Source of the DNA: Micromonospora saelicesensis
Lineage (GTDB): Bacteria > Actinomycetota > Actinomycetes > Mycobacteriales > Micromonosporaceae
Direction: 5' to 3'
NCBI RefSeq assembly: GCF_900091575.1
Contig: NZ_FMCR01000003.1
Span: 721,122-785,121, forward strand
Length of the DNA: 64,000 nucleotides
Shown piece by piece: positions 1 through 7,088 of the stretch. The position numbers and the translations under genes are program-made. Under the pieces are notes generated by a model. That model ran no database searches. It was not told where the DNA came from and worked only from the letters and a program-made list of their open reading frames with translations. Each line of letters begins with the position of its first letter. Within the stretch, counting starts at the first letter, position 1.

Positions 1-292
1 GCAGCACCAGCCCCAGCAGGACCAGCCCGGTGGCGACCAACGCGAGGTTGAGCCCGTCGTCCAGCCGCCGGGAGTAACCGACCAGGATCGCCGCGGCGAT
101 CAACACGGTCTCCGCCACCAGGTCGGCGCCGGGCCGGATCCGCTGCTCGGCGGCCGAGGCGGCCAGCGCGGCGACGGCCAACGCCAGCCCCCAGCCGGTG
201 GCGCCGGTCAGCGCCAGCACGACAAAGGCCAGCACGGCCAACCCGGTGGTCAGGCACCGGGCGGCCAGCTTTCGGACCAGGTCGCCGCGCAT
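1..292 (-). CDS. Membrane-anchored N-terminal part of a probable glycerophosphotransferase-like protein (cut by window edge)
   Basis: Only the first 97 codons are in the window; the gene runs off the left edge. The ATG is at 292-290. The visible protein begins MRGDLVRKLAARCLTTGL and then alternates hydrophobic stretches (about residues 13-40 and 60-97), so it starts with several membrane segments. Its opening resembles the N-terminal membrane region of the polymerase at 7089-8846 (a short basic stretch, then Ala/Val/Leu-rich helices). It is also co-directional with and 33 bp downstream of the cytidylyltransferase fusion gene. A second CDP-glycerol/ribitol polymerase is therefore the likeliest reading, but this is inference because the catalytic region is outside the window. 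It could equally be another polytopic protein. Confidence 0.6.
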   Translation of the reverse strand, partial: MRGDLVRKLAARCLTTGLAVLAFVVLALTGATGWGLALAVAALAASAAEQRIRPGADLVAETVLIAAAILVGYSRRLDDGLNLALVATGLVLLGLVL

Positions 293-325
293 GTCGCTCC
301 GTTCGTGGTTCCGCAGCCGTCGGCG

Positions 326-1843
326 TCAGTTCGCGGACGTCGCGCCGGCCGGCGTCTCGACCCGACCCGACCCGGACTGCACCGGCACGCTCGGCGTCGG
401 CCCGTCGCCGGGTGCCCGGCGTACGTCGATCACCTGGCCGGTCAGGTCGGAGATCAGCACGTCCAGCGAGGACTGGGCGACGGCCTCCGCGGCGAGCAGG
501 GTGTGCTCCGGCTCCTCGCCGAAGGCCCGCGTCCGCATCGGGGTGGCGGTGCGCTCCGGGTTGATGCAGTTGACGCGGACACCGACGTCGGCCCACTCGT
601 CGGCGAGCGCCTGGGTGAGATTGACCAGCGCGGCCTTGGTGGCCGAGTAGAGCGCGTAGCGGGCCCGGCCCCGGGTGTAGGAGCTGGAGGTGTAGAGCAG
701 CAACTGGCCCTTGGTCTGCTGGAGGTACGGGAGGGCCTGGCGGGCGATGGTCACCGGGCCGACGAAGTTGACCTGGAGCAGCCGGTCCATGGTCTCCTCG
801 TCCATCTCGGCGAGGGCGCCCTTCTCCAGGATGCCGGCGGTGACCACCACGTGGTCGATCCGGCCGGTGGCCTCGAAGGCGGTCGTCAGCGCGGCCTTGA
901 CGTCCTCGGCCCGCTCCACGTGGGTGCCCGTGCTGGAACGGCTGAACGGGAAGACCTGGGCGCCGTAGCGCCGGGCCAGCTCGGTCAACTCGTGGCCGAT
1001 GCCGTAGCTGCCGCCGAACACCACGATGGTCCGGCCGGTCAGCTCCTCGCTGTAGCTGCGGTGGTCGGTCAGTCGGGGCGCCTGCGCGGCGGCGAGCTGG
1101 AAGAGCTTGTCCGCCAGGTGCACGTCGACCGGGTGGGTGACCTTGATGTTCTCGTCCGAACCGTCGATCACCTTGATCGGGGTGCCGGGAAGGTAGCGCA
1201 GCACCACGCCACAGTCGTCGGTGGCGGCGAAGTCCGGGTCGTCCTCGGCGATCTGGTACGCCGCCCGGATCGTGGGGGAGCGGAACGCCTGCGGGGTCTG
1301 ACCACGGCGCAGCCGGGAGCGCACCGGGATGTCGGTGATGCAGTCGTTGTCGTCGACCTGGATGATCGTGTCCGCGGAGGGGATGGCCACGTCCACGGCG
1401 TCGTAGCTCCAGAGCGCGTTGACGCACTCGCGCACGATCCGGCCGCTGAGCAGCGGGCGTACCGCGTCGTGGAAGAGGATGTTGCAGTCTTCCGGGCCGA
1501 CCGCGTCCAGCGCGATCCGGGTGGTGGCGTTGCGGGTGTCGCCGCCCTCGATCACCTTGGTGACCTTGCGCAGGCCGGCCTTCTCGACGATCTGCCGGGC
1601 GTCCTCGACGTGGCCGGTGGCCATCAGCACGATGATCTCGTCGATCTCCGGTGCCGCCTCGAAGACCGCCAGGGTGTGCTCGATGATCGGCTTACCGGCG
1701 ATCTTCAGCAGCTGCTTCGGGATGCCGAGGCCCAGGCGGGTCCCGGTGCCGCCGGCCAGAACCACCGCCACTGTCCGTGCGGGCCGCCACGGCGTCGGGG
1801 TCTCCGCTTCGGCGTCCGGGCCAGGGGTCTGGTCCTGCGTCAT
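326..1843 (-). CDS. Bifunctional cytidylyltransferase / SDR reductase (CDP-ribitol synthesis type)
   Basis: 505 aa. Residues about 22-250 form an IspD/TarI-type nucleotidyltransferase: the LAGGTGTRLG loop sits at 29-38, with the PKQLL lysine just after it. Residues about 265-490 form a short-chain dehydrogenase with a Rossmann glycine motif (GGSYGIG) and a YSATK catalytic pair. The same order is known from Haemophilus Bcs1/Acs1, where the SDR half reduces ribulose-5-P to ribitol-5-P and the other half makes CDP-ribitol. Plain IspD (MEP pathway) has no SDR half, so ribitol activation is preferred. Neighbours support this: a TagGH-like exporter upstream and polymerase-like genes. The ATG at 1843 has a GAGG about 9 nt upstream. 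The exact pentitol substrate is inferred. Confidence 0.88.
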   Translation of the reverse strand: MTQDQTPGPDAEAETPTPWRPARTVAVVLAGGTGTRLGLGIPKQLLKIAGKPIIEHTLAVFEAAPEIDEIIVLMATGHVEDARQIVEKAGLRKVTKVIEGGDTRNATTRIALDAVGPEDCNILFHDAVRPLLSGRIVRECVNALWSYDAVDVAIPSADTIIQVDDNDCITDIPVRSRLRRGQTPQAFRSPTIRAAYQIAEDDPDFAATDDCGVVLRYLPGTPIKVIDGSDENIKVTHPVDVHLADKLFQLAAAQAPRLTDHRSYSEELTGRTIVVFGGSYGIGHELTELARRYGAQVFPFSRSSTGTHVERAEDVKAALTTAFEATGRIDHVVVTAGILEKGALAEMDEETMDRLLQVNFVGPVTIARQALPYLQQTKGQLLLYTSSSYTRGRARYALYSATKAALVNLTQALADEWADVGVRVNCINPERTATPMRTRAFGEEPEHTLLAAEAVAQSSLDVLISDLTGQVIDVRRAPGDGPTPSVPVQSGSGRVETPAGATSAN

Positions 1844-1918
1844 TGCCGGATCCTCACTCTCAGGGATGCGTTAACGGAAGTTTCCGCCCGAGCGGCGACG
1901 GAATGAACCTTAACGCGC

Positions 1919-1952
1919 GGACCGCGTCGCCCCAACGCGGGCGACGCGGTCC
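1919..1952 (-). terminator. Hairpin terminator after the ABC exporter genes
   Basis: A perfect 14-bp inverted repeat (GGACCGCGTCGCCC at 1919-1932, complement at 1939-1952) with a 6-nt loop CAACGC. It lies 37 bp beyond the stop of the ATP-binding protein gene at 1989 and just before the next minus-strand gene. There is no U-tract, as is usual for actinomycete terminators. Confidence 0.7.
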
Positions 1953-1988
1953 TCAGGTGCATGTCGATGCCGGACGTTCGCCGGAACT

Positions 1989-2807
1989 CTACTTGCTGTT
2001 CGCGTACGCCTCGTACGCCCGGATGACCTCGTCGGTGGGCCCATCCATCCGGATGACGCCCGATTCCAGCCAGATCGTCCGTTCGCAGGTGTCCCGTACG
2101 GAGGAGAGCTGGTGGCTGACCAGGAACACCGTCCCCGCGCCCTCCCGCAGCTCCCGCACCCGCTGCTCGCTGCGCTTGCGGAAGCCCTTGTCGCCGGTGG
2201 CGAGCGCCTCGTCGATGAGCAGCACGTCGTGCTTCTTGGCGGCGGCGATGGAGAACCGCAGCCGGGCCGCCATGCCCGACGAGTACGTCCGCATCGGCAG
2301 GCTGGCGAAGTCACCCCGCTCGTTGATCCCGGAGAAGTCGATGATCCCCGCGGCCTGCCTGGCCACGTCATCGGGGTGCATGCCCATGGCCAGGCACCCG
2401 AGGACGACGTTGCGTTCCCCGGAGAGGTCGTTGAGCAGGGCGGCGTTGACGCCCAGCAGCGACGGTTGCCCCTGGGTGTGGATGGCGCCCCGGTTCACCG
2501 GCAGCAGACCGGCGATGGCCCGCAGGATGGTGGACTTGCCGGAGCCGTTGCTGCCGATCAGCCCGATCGCCTCGCCCCGGTACGCGGTGAACGAGATGCC
2601 CTTGACCGCGTGCACCTCCCGGACGTTCGGCGCATGGGTGCGCTTGACCAGCCGGCGCAGGGCGGCCACCGGTGTGGTGCCGCCGGCCGCGCCCTGGTGC
2701 ACCCGGTAGATGATGTGCGCGTCGTCCACGACCACGGTCGGGATGCGCTCCTGGGTTCGGGTCATCGTCGCGCTCGCCTCGGTGGGGGCGTCGAAGTGCT
2801 CAACCAC
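1989..2807 (-). CDS. ABC transporter ATP-binding protein, TagH/polysaccharide-export type
   Basis: 272 aa. Walker A GSNGSGKST is at residues 85-93, the signature SSGMAARL is mid-protein, and Walker B VLLIDEAL is followed by a conserved ATGD. This is the compact nucleotide-binding subunit found in Wzt/TagH/KpsT exporters, energising transfer of lipid-linked teichoic acid or polysaccharide across the membrane. It lacks the long C-terminal extension of B. subtilis TagH. The GTG start at 2807 overlaps the permease stop by 8 bp and has a GGAG about 7 nt upstream, so the two subunits are translationally coupled. The pairing with the CDP-ribitol enzyme points to a teichoic-acid-like substrate; the cargo itself is inferred. 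Confidence 0.93.
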   Translation of the reverse strand: MVEHFDAPTEASATMTRTQERIPTVVVDDAHIIYRVHQGAAGGTTPVAALRRLVKRTHAPNVREVHAVKGISFTAYRGEAIGLIGSNGSGKSTILRAIAGLLPVNRGAIHTQGQPSLLGVNAALLNDLSGERNVVLGCLAMGMHPDDVARQAAGIIDFSGINERGDFASLPMRTYSSGMAARLRFSIAAAKKHDVLLIDEALATGDKGFRKRSEQRVRELREGAGTVFLVSHQLSSVRDTCERTIWLESGVIRMDGPTDEVIRAYEAYANSK

Positions 2808-3693
2808 GGCCGTACTCCTGTTCGCCGCGCCAGAAGTAGATGAAACCGCCGATGCCGGCGACCAGCGCCCAACCGGCGCCGACCAGCCAGAGCTGGGTCA
2901 GCGACTCGTTGAGCAGCGGCGCCTCCTCGAGCAGCGCGTACCGCGCCAGCTCGATGTAGACCAGCAGCGGGTTGTACTGCACCAGTGTCGTCGCCCAGCC
3001 GGGCAGTCGGTCGAAGAGGCTGACGCTGTAGAGGACGCCGGAGCCGTACATCCAGGTCCGCATGATGAACGGCATGACCTGCTTCAGGTCGCTCGACTTG
3101 GCGCCCAGTCGGGCCACCAGCAGCACCACGCCGGCGTTGAACACCGCCTGCAGCAGCAGCGCCGGCACCAGCAGCAACCACTCCCAGGTGAGCGGCTCGC
3201 CGGTGACCAGCACGATGCCGACCAGCACCACCATCGAGGCCAGCAGTTGCTGGAACTGGGTGATCGTGGTGGACAGCGGCAGGCTGGCCCGGGGGAAGTG
3301 CAGCGCCCGGATCAGCCCCAGGTTGCTGCTGATCGACTGGGTGCCGGCCAGGACCGCGCTCTGGGTGAAGTTGAAGATGAACAACCCGGTGGTCAGGTAG
3401 GCGATGAAGTTCGGGATGCTGTTCTGTGCGAGCACCACCCCGAAGATCAGGTAGTAGACCGCCGCGTTGGTGAGCGGGGTGAGCACCTGCCAGAGCTGAC
3501 CCAGCTTGGCGTTGCTGTACGAGGCGACGAGCTTGGCGTTGGCGTACGCGGCGATGAAGTGCCGGTAGGCCCAGAGTCGGCGGCTGTACTCGACGAGGCT
3601 GGGTCGCTCACCGGCGACCCGTAGCCCGTGCCGAGCGGCCAGCTGCGCCTGGGTCAGGCCCGTGTCGGGGTCGACCAGCGCGGTGGTGGCCAT
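2800..3693 (-). CDS. ABC-2 type permease, TagG/Wzm-like
   Basis: 297 aa from the ATG at 3693. The N-terminus is a cytoplasmic arm (VEYSRRLWAYRHF), followed by about six membrane helices typical of the ABC2_membrane family, including the conserved LGQLWQVLTPL entry helix and a C-terminal FYFWRGEQEY-like ending (here IYFWRGEQEYGRG). It forms the membrane channel for the ATPase encoded immediately downstream. Its stop overlaps that gene by 8 bp. Homologous permeases export teichoic acids, O-antigens or capsules in ABC-dependent pathways. No other plausible start codon lies in frame near the N-terminus. Confidence 0.93.
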   Translation of the reverse strand: MATTALVDPDTGLTQAQLAARHGLRVAGERPSLVEYSRRLWAYRHFIAAYANAKLVASYSNAKLGQLWQVLTPLTNAAVYYLIFGVVLAQNSIPNFIAYLTTGLFIFNFTQSAVLAGTQSISSNLGLIRALHFPRASLPLSTTITQFQQLLASMVVLVGIVLVTGEPLTWEWLLLVPALLLQAVFNAGVVLLVARLGAKSSDLKQVMPFIMRTWMYGSGVLYSVSLFDRLPGWATTLVQYNPLLVYIELARYALLEEAPLLNESLTQLWLVGAGWALVAGIGGFIYFWRGEQEYGRG

Positions 3694-3745
3694 GGAAATG
3701 GCGCTCCGATCTTTCGTGCAGACGGGGGTTGCTCGCGACGATCGA

Positions 3746-3751
3746 ATCCTA
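3746..3751 (-). promoter_or_regulatory. Possible -10 element of the exporter operon
   Basis: On the minus strand the sequence TAGGAT lies about 52 nt before the permease ATG, within the 180-bp divergent region shared with the TetR gene. It matches the actinomycete TANNNT -10 pattern. No convincing -35 is visible. Confidence 0.35.
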
Positions 3752-3837
3752 GTGGGAAATTTGCGCGGGGCGCCGCCTCGTCGCTGCGAGGACAGTAGTC
3801 CGAAACACGTCGGGACGCAACCGTACCGTCGTTGCGC

Positions 3838-3843
3838 TACGCT
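3838..3843 (+). promoter_or_regulatory. -10 element upstream of the tetR-type gene
   Basis: TACGCT matches the actinobacterial TANNNT -10 consensus. It lies 7 nt before a GTG codon at 3851, the distance expected when transcription begins at the start codon itself (leaderless). The tetR-type ATG follows 23 nt later. Confidence 0.45.
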
Positions 3844-3850
3844 ATCCGGC

Positions 3851-3877
3851 GTGACCTGCGATAAGAGCCCTCGATGA
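3851..3877 (+). CDS. Candidate leaderless 8-codon upstream ORF
   Basis: GTG-ACC-TGC-GAT-AAG-AGC-CCT-CGA-TGA would encode VTCDKSPR. The GTG lies 7 nt after a TACGCT -10-like box, so it could be the first codon of a leaderless mRNA. Its TGA overlaps the regulator's ATG in an ATGA arrangement, which would couple translation of the two. The regulator has no strong Shine-Dalgarno of its own. This is speculative: such a short ORF can arise by chance. Confidence 0.3.
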   Translation: MTCDKSPR

Positions 3878-4512
3878 CCACCGAAAAGAGGCGGGCGCCG
3901 GCCGGCGCGGCGGTGCTGCGCGACGAGATCACCACGGCGATCCGCCGGGCGCTGATGCAGGAGCTCGCCGCGGTCGGCTACGGCCGGCTCTCCATCGAGG
4001 CGGTGGCCCGGCGGGCCGGCGTCAGCAAGACGGCGATCTACCGACGGTGGAGCTCGAAGCTTGAGCTGGTGCTGGAGGTCGTCGCCGCTGCGGCACACGG
4101 CAAGCTCCCCGCACTGGACACCGGCACGCTGCGCGGTGACCTCGCGCTGCTCTTCCAGGCGGTGGCGCACGCGCTGCGGCACCCACTGGCGTCGCAGATC
4201 ATCCCGGACCTGCTGGCCGAGGCCGCCCGCAACCCCAGCATCGACGCGACCCTGCGTCAGGTGCTGCACGCCCGGCAGCAGGAGATCGGCGGTCACCTGG
4301 TCACCCGGGCCGTGCAGCGTGGCGAACTGCCCGCCGACACGGAGCTGGACGCCGCCGTCGACCTCATCGTGGGGCCGCTCTACTGGCGGCTCGCCATCGC
4401 CCGTCTCCCACTCACCGACGGCTACCTCGACAATCTGGTCGAATCCGTGGCGGCCGGGCTCGGTGCCGACAGCGTGCTGCCCCGTCCCCGGGCAGCCCCG
4501 GTCTCCGGCTGA
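3874..4512 (+). CDS. TetR family transcriptional regulator
   Basis: 212 aa. The N-terminal helix-turn-helix is at about residues 39-60 (IEAVARRAGVSKTAIYRRW), followed by an all-helical ligand/dimer domain of the TetR_C_11/33 kind (PDLLAEAARNP, DLIVGPLYWRLAIAR). It lies between the divergent exporter operon and the membrane-protein gene at 4637, so those two units are its most likely targets, either by autoregulation or by binding the 180-bp intergenic region. The ligand is unknown. The ATG has only a weak AAGAG upstream. Confidence 0.92.
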   Translation: MTTEKRRAPAGAAVLRDEITTAIRRALMQELAAVGYGRLSIEAVARRAGVSKTAIYRRWSSKLELVLEVVAAAAHGKLPALDTGTLRGDLALLFQAVAHALRHPLASQIIPDLLAEAARNPSIDATLRQVLHARQQEIGGHLVTRAVQRGELPADTELDAAVDLIVGPLYWRLAIARLPLTDGYLDNLVESVAAGLGADSVLPRPRAAPVSG

Positions 4513-4636
4513 CCACGCCCGCGACACCCCACCACACGGAAAATGGTTCAGCTACCGGTCTCCGCTACGCTGCCCCATTGACACCCGGCCGTCACCGTGC
4601 CGAAGCCCGCCTGCTCCCCAGATGAGAAGGACACCC

Positions 4637-6736
4637 GTGGCCAACGTCGACAGCATCGCCGTCGCGCCCACCGGTTCGGACCCAGCACCGAGGTCCGACC
4701 AGGCTCCCCAGCCCTCCGACGACACCGGCCGGGCCCCGGCGGCCCGGGTCCGCGCGTTGGTCGCGGCCGCCCCGGTGCTGATCACCGATGGCGCCGTGGT
4801 GGCGTTCGCGCTCTGGACGGTTCTCTACCACCTGGCCTTCGTGTTCGGCCTGGCGCCGTCGGCGACGTTCCTGATCTGGATCGGTGGCTGCCTGGTAGGC
4901 CTCGGGGTTTGGCTGTGGCGCCGCCGGGGTCGTGCGTCCTCCGCCGCTGGTCGTGTTCATCAGGAGGCCGTCGAGGGCGCCGCCCCGGCGTATCCGCGCC
5001 CTCTGCTCGCCCTGGTGCTCGGTGCGGGCACGATCGCCGCAGTCACGGCGGGGCTGACCACCGTCGAGGACGGCGTCGGGGAAGGAATCCCGTGGTGGAT
5101 CCCGGGTGGCTTCGGCGCTCTCGCCGCGGCGGGGGCCATGTTCCTCGTCCGGCGTCGCTGGCTCGCCACCCCGGCCGGCTCCGCCCCAGCCGCCGCCGCC
5201 ACCCCGCTCTCGTCGGCGTACGCCCTGATCGTTGCCGTCCTGGCCGCGATCTCGGGACTCTTCTTCGCCCGCAACTCCGTCGACGACGCCTTCTTCCTCG
5301 GTAAGTCGGTCTGGGTGGCGGAACGCGACGAGGTGCCACTGCGGGACTTCCTGTTCACCGACGGTGTCGCGCCTGCGATGAACTCTCAGCCGCCAGTGCC
5401 CTCGATCGAGGTCTTCTACGGCGCCTTTGCCCACGTCTTCGGCCTGCACGCCGCCTCCGCCACGTGGTACATCGTGACGCCGGTCATGTCCGTCGTCGCG
5501 GTGCTGGCCCTGTGGCGGCTGGTGCAGCGCTGGGCGCCGCGCCGTGCCGCGCTCGCCTTCACCGTCGCTGTGACCTACCTCTACCTGGTCGCCGGTGATG
5601 ACGCCGCCCTCGGCACCTTCCACCTGACCAGACTGCACCAGGGCAAGACCATGTTCGTGGCGGCGGTCGTGCCGCTGATGTGGGTGTACCTGACCGAGTG
5701 GTTCGACTCGCGGTCCCGTCGCGGGCTGATACTCATCGCAGCGCTCTCCATCGTGGCCACCGGCCTCTCCACCACCTCCGCCATCGTCCTGCCGCTGCTG
5801 GTCGGCGGCGCGGTCTTCGCGATGATGCTGGTCGGCCGGTGGCGGGACGCGATCCTGGCCGGGGCTGCCGCGCTGGTCTATCCGATCGGCGCGACGATCT
5901 GGTCGCGGCTCAACGCCGGCCCCATCACCGAGAACGCCGCCGCGGCCTTCTACGACGCCGAGGCCACCTACCGGCGGACCGTCCTGTTCGGTGTGCTCGG
6001 CGTGATCGGTGGCCTGGCCCTGTGGCTCGGTCCCCTGATCGCTCGTCGGCGGACGCCCCAACTGCTCGTCGCGGGCAGCACGCTGGCGATGAGTGTGCTG
6101 CTCTTCCCCGGCGTCCTCGATGCGCTCAACAGCCTGACCGGTATCGGCGTCGTGCTCTGGCGGATGCCGTGGATGTTCGCCCTCCCGGCGGTGATCGGCA
6201 TCCTCTGCACCGTCGACCTGCCGCGCCTGCGGGTGTTCGGGAGCGTCGCCATCGCGGCGGCACTGGTCGCTTGCTTCGCCCTCTTCGGCACGCCCATGTG
6301 GTCGTCGAAGAGCTATGTGACGGTGCACGAACAGCCGGTCTGGAAGCTGCCCCAGCAGCGTAAGTCGATCGTCTTCTGGATGACCCGGCTCGACCGGCCC
6401 GACGGCGTGGTGCTGGCTCCGTCCACCCTCATGCACACCGCCCCGATGGTGACCAGCAGGATGCGGGTGGTCAGCCCCAACGACCGCTACCTGCCTGACT
6501 ATGGCATCGACTCGCCGTTCGCCCAGGACCGGCTGAAGTTGGTTGCGCTCGCCAACGGCAAGCCCGAGCTCGCGCCGGTATCTGAGCTGGCCGGGGCGAT
6601 CGAGCGGCTCGATGTCACCACCATCTGTGTCTATTCGGGCAACCAGGTGGCCCGGGACCTGGCTCCGCAGTTGGGTTTCCAGCAGTTCGCCACCCGCGGG
6701 CGGCCGGGAGCGATGACCTGTTTCCGTCGCGGATGA
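4637..6736 (+). CDS. Large polytopic membrane protein of unknown function (possibly DUF6077/GT-C-like)
   Basis: 699 aa from the GTG at 4637, which has GAGAAGG about 6 nt upstream; an in-frame ATG at 4622 is possible but lacks an RBS. A disordered acidic/proline-rich N-terminus (about 1-45) is followed by two helices, an Arg-rich linker, and then some ten further membrane segments. The first extracytoplasmic loop carries a conserved-looking region (NSVDDAFFLGKSVWVAERD) and a C-terminal soluble part (about 590-699). This topology resembles GT-C lipid-phosphosugar transferases and the actinobacterial DUF6077 proteins, but no catalytic motif can be assigned. Its position between the regulator and the polymerase suggests a role in cell-surface polymer synthesis or modification. 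Confidence 0.85.
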   Translation: MANVDSIAVAPTGSDPAPRSDQAPQPSDDTGRAPAARVRALVAAAPVLITDGAVVAFALWTVLYHLAFVFGLAPSATFLIWIGGCLVGLGVWLWRRRGRASSAAGRVHQEAVEGAAPAYPRPLLALVLGAGTIAAVTAGLTTVEDGVGEGIPWWIPGGFGALAAAGAMFLVRRRWLATPAGSAPAAAATPLSSAYALIVAVLAAISGLFFARNSVDDAFFLGKSVWVAERDEVPLRDFLFTDGVAPAMNSQPPVPSIEVFYGAFAHVFGLHAASATWYIVTPVMSVVAVLALWRLVQRWAPRRAALAFTVAVTYLYLVAGDDAALGTFHLTRLHQGKTMFVAAVVPLMWVYLTEWFDSRSRRGLILIAALSIVATGLSTTSAIVLPLLVGGAVFAMMLVGRWRDAILAGAAALVYPIGATIWSRLNAGPITENAAAAFYDAEATYRRTVLFGVLGVIGGLALWLGPLIARRRTPQLLVAGSTLAMSVLLFPGVLDALNSLTGIGVVLWRMPWMFALPAVIGILCTVDLPRLRVFGSVAIAAALVACFALFGTPMWSSKSYVTVHEQPVWKLPQQRKSIVFWMTRLDRPDGVVLAPSTLMHTAPMVTSRMRVVSPNDRYLPDYGIDSPFAQDRLKLVALANGKPELAPVSELAGAIERLDVTTICVYSGNQVARDLAPQLGFQQFATRGRPGAMTCFRRG

Positions 6737-6943
6737 GGCCTGGAATCCACCCTCGTCCACGACGCGTGACGGAGCGCGCTGGACGGATGGCTACCGAGTT
6801 TCCCACCGGAAAGGGCATTGATACCTGAGCGGCATCCCGATGTCCCCTCGCGTTAAGGTCATAGGTGCGCGAGCGGCACGTAGGGGATTCGGTCGTCGCC
6901 GTGCGGGCTGTGATGCGGGAGTTCAGACATGGGTTGAGGCTGC

Positions 6944-6959
6944 CAGCTGTCGACAGCTG
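6944..6959. promoter_or_regulatory. Perfect 16-bp palindrome upstream of the polymerase gene
   Basis: CAGCTGTCGACAGCTG is perfectly self-complementary. It sits in the 352-bp gene-free stretch 6737-7088, about 130 bp before the polymerase start. A dyad of this size is the usual footprint of a dimeric regulator such as TetR-type proteins, but it is not repeated in the 3.69-3.87 kb promoter region, so which protein binds is unknown. I see no other feature in this gap. Confidence 0.4.
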
Positions 6960-7088
6960 TCCAGTTCCGCAGCAGTCACTCAAGGTGATGGGCGGCGAAC
7001 GGGGCGACGCCTCAGTCTGCCCTCGTCGGGTAATGCCGTGACGAATTCAGGCCCTGCCCGTAACCGATCTAGTAGGGAGCGAAATTCG

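Noticed and set aside
2800..4527. Extension of the TagG-like permease gene by 278 codons upstream
   Set aside because: It would run antisense through the TetR gene; the permease family begins at the ATG at 3693.
4592..6760. A 722-codon minus-strand frame opposite the membrane protein gene
   Set aside because: Highly charged shadow with no start signal; the plus-strand frame has membrane helices and an RBS.
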